Assembly (NCBI GenBank): GCA_029706075.1
Contig: JAINUG010000026.1
Coordinates: 6,342,674-6,406,673, forward strand
Direction of reading: 5' to 3'
Source of the DNA: Aldrovandia affinis
Taxonomy: Eukaryota; Chordata; Actinopteri; Notacanthiformes; Halosauridae
Length of the DNA stretch: 64,000 nt
How positions within the stretch are numbered: position 1 is the first letter of the stretch; every line of letters begins with the position of its first letter. The position numbers and the translations under genes were made by a program. Shown here piece after piece: positions 54,064 through 63,855 of this stretch. Under the pieces are notes generated by a model. It made no database searches. It was not told the origin of the DNA and worked only from the letters and a program-made list of their open reading frames with translations.

Positions 54064-54723
54064 TTAGAAGGATAACTGATGCAATCTTGAAGACAGATTT
54101 TTTGTAAGTTTAGCTACCGTGTTAAATAGAAATCTTGGGTTGTTTTTATTCTGGTCAATTAATTTTGAGAAGTACGATGACCTAGCTGTAGTAAGGGCAT
54201 GCTTGTATTCTATGAGGCTGTCCTTCCAAGCAGAACGAAAAACCTCTAAATTGGTAGAGCGCCATCTGCGTTCTAATTTCTTGGAAACTTGTTTAAGGAC
54301 ACGGGTATGGTCAGTAAACCAGGGTGCAAGTTTCTTCTGACTGCATTTTTTCCTCTTGAGGGGTGCGACAGCATCAAGTGTATTCTGTAAAATATGATTT
54401 ACCGCATCTGTTTGATGATCAATTGACAAAAAGCTGTTTGGGTCCTGACTTGATACTAACGATTCGGGAAGTATGTTTATACATTTTGAAGCCGTCAATG
54501 AATTTATAGAGCGGCTGGAATAGTATCTAGGTTCCGATTTAATAGGAATATTTACCTGAATTTCAAAAGCAATCAAAAAGTGATCCGATAGTAAAGGATT
54601 ATGGGGAGACACAATTATATTCTCGACATCAATACCATAGGATAACACTAAATCAAAGGTTGTGGCAGTGAGTTGGTTCAGATATATTTTGAATAAAACC
54701 AACAGAGTCAATAATAGCTGCAA
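54064..54723 (-). pseudogene. LINE endonuclease end and linker
   Basis: The 219-residue frame starts in the endonuclease end (TATTFDLVLSYGIDVENI, then LLSDHFLIAF) and continues through KKCSQKKLAPWFTDHTRVLK, LERRWRSTNLEVFRSAWKD and NPRFLFNTVAKLTKN. This is the linker before reverse transcriptase. It goes out of frame at about 54090 and reverse transcriptase never starts. Confidence 0.8.
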
Positions 54724-55375
54724 AAGCCAGTCCTAAATGGTCACTGTCATTATCAACATGTATGTTGAAATCTCCAACAATCACAACTTTATCTGCTATA
54801 GTTGCCAAGCTTGATAAAAACTCTGCAAACTCAGAAAGAAAGACAGTATACGGTCCAGGTGGTCTATAAATTGTTACTAAGAGGAAGGATTGCACTGAGG
54901 TAACTTTATCTTTTGACCGTCCAGAAAGCATAACAAGCGATTCAAAAGAGGAGAACTTATCCCCACATTTAGGTGTGAAACTACATTTTGTCGCAAAAAT
55001 CACAGCAACACCGCCCCCTCTACCGGACAGATGCGGCGCTTGACAGCTAGCATAACCATCAGGAGATGCCTCATTAAGTGCACTGTATTCGTCAGGCCTA
55101 AGCCAGATTTCAGTGAAACTAATCAGGTCAAAACTATGGTCCGAGATTAGTTTGTTCATAAGAACTGCCTTGGGGGAAAGTGATCTAACATTTAACAATC
55201 CACATTTAAGATATGTCTTATTACAGGCAACACTTACAGCAGGCTGTGAGGTTTTAATATAAATAAGATTATGTACACAAATGCCACGACAGCCAGTGTG
55301 CTCAGATAGCTTTTTATTTCTAAAACCATTTCCAAAACGAGGGACAGACACAGTCTCAATAGCTAAGCTAGTCAC
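54653..55375 (-). CDS. LINE AP endonuclease
   Basis: The 240-residue frame contains CGLLNVRSLSPKAVLMNKLI, FTEIWL (metal-binding Glu), SGRGGGVAVIF, VTIYRPPGPY and IVGDFNIHVDND. The remaining motif SDHFLIAF continues in the next frame (54723-54064), where LSDHFLIAFEIQ appears. A one-base shift near 54690 separates them. All endonuclease motifs are present across the two frames. Confidence 0.85.
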   Translation of the reverse strand: MTSLAIETVSVPRFGNGFRNKKLSEHTGCRGICVHNLIYIKTSQPAVSVACNKTYLKCGLLNVRSLSPKAVLMNKLISDHSFDLISFTEIWLRPDEYSALNEASPDGYASCQAPHLSGRGGGVAVIFATKCSFTPKCGDKFSSFESLVMLSGRSKDKVTSVQSFLLVTIYRPPGPYTVFLSEFAEFLSSLATIADKVVIVGDFNIHVDNDSDHLGLAFAAIIDSVGFIQNISEPTHCHNL

Positions 55376-55444
55376 GGGTTTTTGGAAGCTAGCAGACAGT
55401 AGTTTAGGACCAGAAGTCTGCTGCCTGGCTAGCGCTCTGAGAGG

Positions 55445-55756
55445 TCATAAATTTAGCGAGATTAGACTACGGGAAAAATTTATAGATAATAGAAGATAAT
55501 AGAAGAGCACCTCTCCAGCTCTCCACCGCACCTCTCCAGCTCTCCACCTCTCCTCTCTCAGCCCTCTCTTCAGTAAGCCAGGCTTTCCCCAAAAAGTAGG
55601 CCAATTGTTTATGAAGCCCAAGTAGTTGTCAGTACACCAGTTAGCCAGCCAGCGATTTAGCGACGTGAGTCTACTGTAGACTTTGTCACTCCTACGGGCT
55701 GGGATAGGGCCAGAGATAATTACTTCCCGACTGAGTGTTTCAGCGAGCTTACACAC
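55445..55756 (-). pseudogene. LINE ORF1, SGNH/GDSL esterase-like C-terminal part
   Basis: The frame shows VIISGPIPARRSDKVYSRL, NRWLANWCTDNYLGFINNW and WPTFWGKPGLLKRG. These match the second half of the SGNH-type esterase domain that many CR1/L2-group LINEs carry in ORF1. The catalytic DGLHP-type Asp-His motif expected next is replaced by an Arg/Glu-rich duplication (REERWRAGEVRWRAGEV), produced by a short tandem repeat at 55505-55550. The N-terminal half with the catalytic Ser is absent. Confidence 0.65.
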
Positions 55757-55770
55757 CGAAACAATTTTTT

Positions 55771-56030
55771 TTTTTTTCTTTAATGATACTACATTGCAAG
55801 ATGTTTAAATTATGACTTTTAGGTGGTTTAACTAGTGGTTTAACTAACAGTAGAGTGGCTCTAGCTATTAGTGAACACAGTGTTTTTAGATTGTTGCTGC
55901 TGTCAACAAACCTTGGTAGCTGGTTATTTTACCGCTGGGTTATGCACCCCCCTTTGGTCAGGTAGGTGTTAAAAATGTAATGGAAGGATCAGTTTGGATA
56001 GAACATGGTTCCTAAGAACGTGAAAAGCGA
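55771..56030. other. junction spacer, no gene
   Basis: A T-run (55767-55779) and unassigned sequence between the LINE and the gag remnant. Confidence 0.4.
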
Positions 56031-56033
56031 CCG

Positions 56034-58400
56034 CTAGCTTTTCAGTCGGAAGCTTCTCTTGATTCGTGGCTTGGGGCTGTCAAGCTCTGAGTAGCCACAA
56101 TCAGAATCAGAAATGTAGTCAGAGACGTCTTTATCATCATCTGACGAAGTTCTAGAATGTTCGGGCAAAGGTTGGTGAAAATCACGTTCGTGTGTCATCT
56201 GGGCCGAGATGTTGGAATCTGGCCGCCTTCGCAAGCTTTTGAGCCTATGATCATTGGTTGTGACCAAGGCGTTTAGATTGGGCGTTCGTTCGTGAGCGGC
56301 TCTCACCCTTCTTGGTTGTTTTGAGATGCAAAGGGTGGTCTTGTGAAGCATGCGAACTGGTGGTTTTCGCAGCAAAGTTACTTGAGCCTGTGGGCTCCAA
56401 GTGGACAGTCTTGTCTTCCTCCTTTTCCACGCTGGGATGGACAACAATCTCCCAAGCCATCTGTGTTATTTTGCGGATTTCCCGCATTGAAAGTTTGCTC
56501 TGATGGGACTGGAGTGCGACATGTATACGTACACAAGGATGAAGATTGTATATGAAGAGGGACTTGAAGGCTCGGTCTTCCTCTAGACCAGGTCCATTCC
56601 TGCTCTGAAAGAATGCATGCTTCAAGCATTTATAAAACTCTCGAGGATGCTCAGAACGGTTGTGCTTTATGTGGATGGCTGCAATTGTTGTCTCATTGGT
56701 GTCTCATCAGCAAAAGGAGAATATTCTTTTATCAATGCTCTACAAAGCTGACCATAGTTTTGTCTGATGCTGGAAGGTTGCGACTCTATAAATGTGTGGA
56801 CAGACATAGAGTTATTCTTCCAAATAATTCAAGTCAGAGAGGCTGTGTTCTATCTCTCGTAGATAGTTATGATCATGGTTGTCGGGATCAAAACGATCTA
56901 TGTCCTGCGATAAAAAGTCAAGCTGGTTTCGTTTTCCTGTTGTAGGGAAGAACGAGAAGCTGGATGTCTCTAATGAGACATGCGGTCGGGTTCTCCGATC
57001 TCTTCATCAGAGGAAGGAAGGAAAGTCAGAAAGTAGTTGTTCTGATCTCTCTGTGGAGGTGTTAAACATCTTTCCTCTTTGGAGGAAGATGTTTGAAAAT
57101 TGTTGAGTGGCTGTTGCGCGCTAGGCTTGTAATGATGCCGGTCATTGCTAAAGCAGAATTCATCATCAGTGAGCCTGTGGGTCACCTGATGAGATAGGAG
57201 CCTTAAATGTGTTGGACAGTGATCTGGAGATCTGGAGGCTTCTTGTCCGGTGGTGAAAATGTCTTGACTGACTTATTTCTCTGCAACGTGTTGTTGCAGG
57301 TGGATTGTTCATGGAACGATAAGCATCTGAGTCAGGCATCTGTTTTGCTCTGTATTAGCCAAAAGCTGAAACAGGAAGTGCTTCTGCTTGGTGAGCAGAG
57401 ATGGGGCTTGGCGAAAGGCTATTTGTCTTGTGGGGGTCCCTGTGGATCCGTTCACTTTCTCCTCTGTGTCGTGGAGGAAAATAAGTTGTGGGATGTGCTT
57501 CATCGGTGTCCTGTTGAGGACGGGAAGCGACATGACCGTGACGTTCATCTGTCTGCCTTCTGTAGCCTGGGTCCGAGGCTGGAGCATAGCTCCTCTCCTC
57601 TCGGCTTTGAGGAGACCAGACAGATGAACTGGTAGATTATTCAGACACAGCTGAATAACCTGGGAAGTCATGGTCCGAATAAGCAGGCGAATGTCGATCA
57701 GATAGTCACAATTGGACCCCCCTTTCCCATTTTTATGTGAAGAAGAATGTGTTGTGTCGATAATAGGTTGATGGTGGTCGTGTTTCTATTAATCATCCTT
57801 GCTGATGTGAGCTAAGTGTGACTGTGCAAGTTCACAGGAGGAGCTCACAGCAACAGATGGAACATGAGATGACACATGATAGGATGGGTTTTCCAAAGTG
57901 AAACGAGATGAGTGGTTTCTCTTTGTCGGCCCGCCATTGTCTCCTTGTGGAGGTGAAGCGTTGTACGATGGTGGTAGCATGAGTTGTTCACTTCGAAGTT
58001 TTAATAGCTCCTCCCTTTAGGAGCAGAGATTTGATTCGGCAGAATGCAAATCATCTAAATAGTGTATAGTTTTTTTTATTAGAGGTCAGGACCTCATGGA
58101 GGAGACTGGCATTTTGTGCTCTAAGCATAGTTATCTCATCTGCTAGCTCTGCATTGCTTTGGAGGGTAAGGCTGGTCTGCCTGTGGAAGTTCAAGAGCAA
58201 GCAGGGGAGCAGTGGGCCTTTGGACACGGTGTGTGGGTCACTCTTGTTAATTAAGGCAGCTATTTCTTTCCTACAGTTGCTGAAGCTAAACTTGTTTATA
58301 AACTCAAGGTAGCCGGGGCTAGGTCTTGGGCTAAAGAAGAAATATACTGTTCCGTTATGGGGCGCTCCATCTCTGTGTTTGGAATGGAGGGCAGTGTACC
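56034..58400 (-). pseudogene. LTR-retroelement gag, multiply broken
   Basis: The N-terminal part (58390-58030) reads GTVYFFFSPRPSPGYLEFIN, KFSFSNCRKEIAALINKSD and a Leu/Glu-rich helix ELADEITMLRAQNASLLHEV. A central low-conservation region (57990-57000) is rich in Ser, Pro and Gln. A capsid-like part (56780-56400) has FFQSRNGPGLEEDRAFKSLF, then NLHPCVRIHV and SMREIRKITQMAWEIVV. A basic Ser/Arg-rich C-terminal tail ends at 56034. The capsid layout is that of a retroelement gag. At least four frame changes or stops occur. Confidence 0.6.
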
Positions 58401-58678
58401 TTAACGTACAAGTGTTTAATGTGGTTGTAAAGGGTACCTCTGGGGTTTACCTAAGGAGTTGCAGTGCCAAGTGCCTTGCAGTGTCACTACACTGGTTTTA
58501 AGTTAAAAGGGAGTGGATTGTTCACACTCACAAATTGAACACTTCTTGAGAGGTTCAAAAACTGCAGTATGGGGTAACTACAGCACCAGCTTGTGGCTTT
58601 AGTTACAGTAGCAGTCGTGGGAGACCACTATGATTACGCACAAGCTGATTTAGGGAAATAACAACTTGAGGGCACGTA

Positions 58679-59074
58679 CAGTGGGGAAAATAAGTATTTC
58701 ACCCCCTACTGATTTTGTGAGTTTGCCCCCTTACAAAGAAAGGAACGGTCTATAATTTTCATGGTAGGTTCATCTTAACAGTGAGAGACAGAATATTAAA
58801 AAAAATCCCAGAAAATCACATTATATGAATTTTAAACATTTGTTTGTGTTTTATTGAGGAAAATAAGTATTTCACCTCCTACCAACCAGCAAGAATTCTG
58901 GCTCCCACAGACCGGTTATGTGACCAGGAGGCACACAGATTAGTCCTCTTACTTAATTAGTACTCCTAATTAGTACTCGTTACCTGTATAAAAGACACCT
59001 GTCCACAGACCTTTCTTTGTAAGGGGGCAAACTCACAAAATCAGCAGGGGGTGAAATACTTGTTTTCCCCACTG
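58679..59074. mobile_element. Tc1/mariner-type MITE with 65-bp inverted ends
   Basis: The ends are nearly perfect inverted copies over about 65 bases: left CAGTGGGGAAAATAAGTATT..., right its complement ending CTTGTTTTCCCCACTG. TA dinucleotides flank both sides (58677-58678, 59075-59076). The 396-bp element has no transposase. It sits in the leader of the LTR retroelement. Confidence 0.9.
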
Positions 59075-59084
59075 TATGCTTAAC

Positions 59085-59205
59085 GGTTGATTGGGCGCAA
59101 GCTGAAATACGGCGTAGTAACAGCTAGGCGGCACAAAGCTTAGTGTTTAAGGGTTTATGTGAGCTGAAATACAAGGTAGTGACAGCTAGGCGACCTTGTT
59201 TAGCT
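59085..59205. repeat. degenerate tandem units in the leader
   Basis: AGCTGAAATAC followed by GTAGT(A/G)ACAGCTAGGCG occurs twice (about 59098-59135 and 59161-59193). Confidence 0.7.
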
Positions 59206-59355
59206 TCACAGGGCCGGTAGCACGCTGTCGCTTAATTAAACAAGCGGTTGAATTAACACGGTTAATCCTAATGGTTTTACTTGCACTGAATATCACTGTA
59301 TTCAAATGCAGGACAGAAACTCTTTCAGTTTTTGTTGGCTCTAAAGCAAAACTGT

Positions 59356-59720
59356 CTCATCTCATCTCATCTTATCTTCAGCCGCTTATTCCTAGTTAGG
59401 GTCGCGGGGGGGCTGGAGCCTATCCCAGCATGCATTGGGGCGAGAGGCAGGAATACACCCTGGACAGGTCGCCAATCCATCGCAGGGCACTACATACACC
59501 ATTCAGTCACACACTCATACCTACGGGCAATTTAGACTCTCCAATTAGCCTAACGTGCATGTCTTTGGACTGTGGGAAGAAACCGGAGTACCCGGAGAAA
59601 CCCACGCGGACACGGGAGAACATGCAAACTCCACACAGAAAGGCCCCCGGCCTGGATTCGAACCCGAGACCTTCTTGCTGTGAGGCGACAGTGCTATCCA
59701 CTGCACCACCGTGCCGCCCC
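59356..59720 (-). mobile_element. tRNA-derived SINE, copy 2
   Basis: It is the same family as 37246-37606 with the same A- and B-box words on the minus strand, but its tail is GATGA/GAGAT-like (59356-59377). The target duplication AAGCAAAACTGT lies at 59344-59355 and 59721-59732. A few small deletions relative to copy 1 are visible. Confidence 0.9.
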
Positions 59721-60037
59721 AAGCAAAACTGTATTAACTGTTAATTGATCCACTATTAATGAACACAAGTGATGGTTATCACTGTATTGATCTCAAAATA
59801 ATAGCTTTTAGCTAAATCAGAATTTAAATTTATTAAACAATGATCACCAGAATGCACTTGTTTGTAACCACAATTTGATTCTGCTCTGTGACCGGCTTGG
59901 TGTGGTGGAAGTGGCGCCACATAGTGGCGGGTCTGGAATTGTTCAATTCTGGTGTCCAGAATTTAAATTCTGAGATTATTCTGAAGGTATTTAGTGTTAA
60001 TATCACACAAGTATGAATAAAAAGCCAACGGTACTAT

Positions 60038-60055
60038 TCCTCACACGGGGCACCA
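60038..60055 (-). other. tRNA primer-binding site
   Basis: The minus strand reads TGGTGCCCCGTGTGAGGA four bases inside the LTR end. The TGG start fits pairing with a tRNA CCA end. I could not assign the tRNA species. Confidence 0.65.
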
Positions 60056-60059
60056 ATTA

Positions 60060-60843
60060 TGTAGGGTGCTATCCCACTAGAAGTTAGAATTCTAATATAG
60101 TTGACGGCTATAATATTAGGTTTCGTACATCAGTCTCATAAAAATATACTTAACTATCAAACTGGACTCCCAATTAGTAATTAAATTAATATTTACAATT
60201 AAATTACAATATTAATAGTTCATTCTTAATCTTAATCAGATCACAACATTATATATTTAGTTAATACCCAATTTATAATATTGATGACCTAACCAAGGGG
60301 TTGAAGGTGTCAAGGAGTTCTTTATTAGAAGCGGTTGGCTCAATTCAATACAGGTCCAACATTAAGACAGACAACAAGTAGAAAAATAATATTTGACATT
60401 GACATTTATTGAACATAACGTATGAAAATAGCAAAGCACAATTCAATACATTAATGAACAACAACTGTATGTGTGAATGCGTGTATGTATCTGTATGTGT
60501 GTGTGGCGCCTCTGTGCGCAAGCTTGATGAGGCACCTGCATGTGTATGTGTGTGTGTTCTCTAGCGTGTGCATGGGTCGCGCGCATGTGCGTCCATGCTT
60601 TAACCACGTGGGCATCGAGAACAAAAACAAGATGGCGAAACAAGATGGAGGGAAGTTTGAACCTTAGGTTGTAACCGAGGTGAAATAAAGATGCCGCTTA
60701 CCGCACACACCAGAATAACTGTGGAGTTATTGCGTATTTTGAGATGGGAATGCCGGGTTAGTAGATAACAATACATGCAAGACCTCGGTCTGGTGTATTT
60801 AATCACTAACACAGGCAGTCAGTGACCAGTTATGACAGCTACA
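60060..60843 (-). repeat. proposed 5' LTR
   Basis: In plus coordinates it runs TGTAGGGTG to CAGCTACA, giving the short inverted ends TGTAG/CTACA. The end at 60060 is well supported by the adjacent primer site; the end at 60843 is inferred only from the inverted pair. It contains a TG-rich low-complexity stretch (60466-60570). Confidence 0.45.
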
Positions 60844-60955
60844 AAAACAATGGTAAAATCTATTGTACACAGTCATGAACTATGATACATTTTATAGCAG
60901 TACAGTACCAAGTTTGTACAGTCAGTACAGAACAAACAGTTTGTTGCTAATTGTG

Positions 60956-61108
60956 CTATGCCCAGATTATTACAGCCTTACTGTTGTTTCGTTTGCTCCG
61001 CGGGCGGCGGGGTTCCATGCGTTTCGGGTTCGGAGGAGACGTGGGAATCTGGTCGCGACGTCTTCGGGTCCTTTGCGGTGTGTCTTGCAAATGTTCACAT
61101 TTTAAGTG
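60956..61108 (-). other. coding-like basic segment
   Basis: A minus-strand frame reads LQDTPQRTRRRRDQIPTSP, then PKRMEPRRPRSKRNNSK and stops at 60956-60958. It is Arg/Lys/Pro-rich like a nuclear-localisation tail. It lies in a CpG-rich island (about 60990-61075) within AT-rich surroundings. The family is not recognised; it could be an exon of a transposon-encoded or host protein. Confidence 0.3.
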
Positions 61109-61363
61109 ATGTCTCTGGGTAGTTTTCCAGAGCGCAAAGTTGATTATCGGAGATGAGTTTTTAACGAAGGGAGCTGGCCGCTTCTGTGTTCACTCAAATG
61201 TCCGATATTGTTATTTGTATTATTTCACAGCTCTTCACGAATTACCGTTGCTTGCAGCGAAATTCGTGGAATCTGCGCTCTGTGGCTCTGTGGATTGCAA
61301 CAACACCCTGGAGCACACTCAAGCCGTTCTTAGCCTCAACGTCCAGGAGCCTCATCTGACTCT

Positions 61364-61525
61364 TCATGCATGAAATCCCTGTGTAGTGGTTCTGGCTGAC
61401 TGCATCAAGTTCTCCTGCTCGGCCTGGAGGGAGGCGAGCCCGGCAGTGGCCATATCCAGCAGCTGGACCAGCGCCCGGTCGTGATCGCGGAAGAACGAAG
61501 TGGTCTCGCTGCTCATCCCCTCCAT
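61364..61525 (-). other. coding-like helical segment, 53 residues
   Basis: An ATG at 61525 opens MEGMSSETTSFFRDHDRAL, then VQLLDMATAGLASLQAEQEN, then LMQSARTTTQGFHA and a stop. The composition and GC-rich third codon positions look like real coding sequence with an amphipathic helix. It is directly preceded by AACAG, a possible splice-acceptor end. I do not recognise it. One possibility is the accessory Myb-like protein of a Harbinger transposon; this is a guess. Confidence 0.35.
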
Positions 61526-62078
61526 CTGTTCTGATGGCCAATCAGATTATCATCTTTTCCCCCCCTATAATACCTGTTATTCAATGCCAGAGCGGACTGG
61601 AAATGTTGTCATGTCTGAGGAAGGGCCAGCGCCATGGTGTGTGAAGAGCAAGTTATGAGACTTGCATTCACACCAATAAAATGGAGTACATTATTGGATG
61701 GTGTATCATGCTGCAATAAAATCTAAATAAAAAATATAAATATAAATCAAACCTGGACTTGAATACCCAAACTACCTTAGCTGTTCCGTGCATTTGCAAC
61801 TCTTTGTAAAAAAAAATACTTCCTTATTTTGACACTGATTTTCCAGTAACGTGTGGTAGTTTAATTACTTCCAAAATGTAGTAGCTTCCAAGTAGTGAAA
61901 TTATTATTTTCCTCATGTAGCGGGGTAGTGTGGACAAAAGTTACAAGTTACATCTCTCCAGCAGCAGTATTATTATATTCTTTTTTTTCACAAAAAATAT
62001 CAAATGTCATGTGACCGTTAAACCGCAGTTGTTTGATTTTGTTTTGATGAGAACGTGCAGCGGTACTGTTGGCTAATC

Positions 62079-62243
62079 ATGGACGAGGAGGTGGAACCAC
62101 CATGGCCATACCTATCGCCGTACATGAAACTAATAAAAGAAAATGAGAAAGTATACACTTTTCAGTGCTTTCTATGCCAACCAAAGCAGAGGTTGCTCAA
62201 CGCATTGAAGACACCAAGCTCGATCTTGAGAACATACATTCAG
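62079..62243 (+). pseudogene. hAT transposase first exon, BED-type finger
   Basis: From the ATG: MDEEVEPPWPYLSPYMKLIK, then FQCFLCQPKQRLLNALKTPS and LRTYIQ, ending CAG/GTGAGT, a splice donor at 62243/62244. C-x2-C (CFLC) and the aromatic WPYL fit a BED zinc finger, the DNA-binding part of hAT transposases. The first zinc-binding His, normally in LRKHI, is Tyr here (LRTYI). Later exons are missing. Confidence 0.75.
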
Positions 62244-62673
62244 GTGAGTAGCTAGCTAGCTAACATTAGGTTGCTAATTTATCTGGTGTTTTACCATGCA
62301 ATTCTGGCTAACTACGTTAGCTAAAGTGATGGCTAGATTGAATGTTGAACTTGCGTTTCGGGATTTCTGTCCACAAAACAGTTTGTGGCTTTGGTTCATT
62401 CAAGCAATTCTCTACGAGCAAACGTCCTAGCAGGGCTGCCAAGTGCCAACTTTGAGCACTTGTTTAGATTCTGTCTGTATGCCGTGGGCCTAGTGCTATT
62501 TTCTCTTGGTGGGGACAAGACACATACAAATAATATTTTCATATTATGTGACAGTTAGTTAGTTAGTTCAGTCTCTACTCCATCTTTCCATTGAAATTAA
62601 TGGAGATCAAAGCATCTTTCCCTAGCTATGTTTCAGTGTGAACAGCTACACAGGGCAGCAGCTTGGCCTAGAG

Positions 62674-62760
62674 CAGTGTTATCCAACCAGGGATACGTGT
62701 ACCCCAGGGGGTATGTGGGCAGTCTACAGGGGTACATGGGAAGATGTAAAAAATGTGTGA
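62674..62760 (+). mobile_element. terminal fragment of another hAT-like element
   Basis: CAGTGTTATCCAACCAGGGA and GTACCCCAGGGGGTATG resemble the terminus of a widespread vertebrate hAT repeat whose end reads like CAGTGGTTCCCAACCAGGGG. The opposite end was not found. Confidence 0.45.
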
Positions 62761-63385
62761 AGAAAATTGGGAAAATATTACAGAATAAAAGCTGTTGGAA
62801 CAAACAAGGGACAAAATAGGAACAAACAAGTGCTTTTGCGTCACTGCATATTGGTGTACGTTGTAAACTAAGGTTCTGGGAATGTAGAACAGGCATCTAA
62901 TCTCACCCTGGGTAGAAGCTGCAATTTGTATGACATCAAAGTGTTTACATTTTTCTTTTAAACATTCTACAAGTTTTAATTGTGTACATTATAAAGACAT
63001 ACTTATCCTGAATTTGCATTGACAGAGTTTTCTGAAAAGATTTTGTCTTCATTGTCAGAGGGAGGTGCATACTGTATTCAAAATTAAGAAATTGGATTAC
63101 ACTTTCTTTTACAATGTGTTAATTACCAGGTATATACCCAGTGCTTTGTAATTATCTGCACTTAAAGGTAATTCATTTAGAAGAGCGAAAGTAAAAGTAA
63201 GTAAAGCAATGGCCATTTATCTACACATTGTTTTTTCCCCCCATAAAGTAACTTCAATGAAGTTAGCTAGTTTTTAAAAGTAGTTTTAGTGTAGCTACCT
63301 ACTTTTCTCACCATGGTAGCTTCCAGTGTAGAGTAATTAGTAACTTAGTTAACTACATTTTCAGAGTAACTTCCCCAACACTGCC

Positions 63386-63855
63386 CAAAACCAACATGAC
63401 GTGTTTTGGTGTACAGAATACAGAAAGTGGTAGTCATTGAATTTATATTTCAGTGTAAACTGCATGCTTCCTGGAGCTCTGTTGTATGTTTAACCACGTC
63501 AACTCTCATGAGATGTCTTCAATGCCTCCAGCAGAAACACAGCCACCGTCTGATAACACATAACACTATTGTGCTACAGGGGTCCTTGTCCAAGAATGTT
63601 TAATGTTACAGATTAATTGTGAATGATTGAAAGGGAAATAATGAGGCAGTCGTGACAGATATAGTCATCTGTCACATCCAGTGCCTATGTGATCAATACC
63701 AACGCCAGTGATTACAATGTCTATTTTATGCATGGTCAGAGTGGTCACCACTTGTAATACAGGCTGTCCAACTTTCAAAACATTGCATTGTGTATTCATA
63801 TCTTTAAAGAAACCTTGCACTCACAGAATCATTGGTTCAAACTACTAATTTATCT
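63386..63855. other. no gene; small hairpin
   Basis: Unassigned sequence. A perfect 9-bp stem with a 6-base loop, GTGACAGAT-ATAGTC-ATCTGTCAC, lies at 63652-63675. Confidence 0.5.

Larger units (their letters stand above)
53584..55770 (-). mobile_element. L2-type LINE lacking reverse transcriptase
   Basis: Reading right to left: a remnant of ORF1 with an SGNH-esterase-like end (55756-55500), the AP endonuclease (55375-54653), the linker (54723-54064), then directly the 3' untranslated region (53990-53584) and a TTTGA-rich tail. The complete reverse transcriptase is missing between about 54005 and 53985. The 3' region matches 14081-14535. Confidence 0.8.
56031..60843 (-). mobile_element. 5' half of an LTR retroelement, nested insertions
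   Basis: Reading right to left: a proposed LTR (60843-60060), a tRNA primer site, a leader with a SINE and a MITE inserted, and a broken gag. No protease, integrase or reverse transcriptase follows; the element stops near 56031. It differs from the Gmr1-type family but has the same four-base ATTA spacing (plus strand) between LTR and primer site. Whether it is a retrovirus or another LTR group is unresolved. Confidence 0.55.
61800..63385 (+). mobile_element. hAT-type DNA transposon remnant
   Basis: The right end (complement starts CAGTGTTGGGGAAGTTACTC at 63385) matches a well-known fish hAT terminus. The left end is degenerate (TAATTACTTCC words near 61860). A BED-finger exon lies near the left end in plus orientation. 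The body between 62260 and 63230 holds no transposase catalytic domain and contains another transposon end (62674). Confidence 0.65.

Noticed and set aside
56613-57635. Plus-strand frames of 75-140 codons
   Set aside because: They are antisense to the gag remnant and have no domain support.
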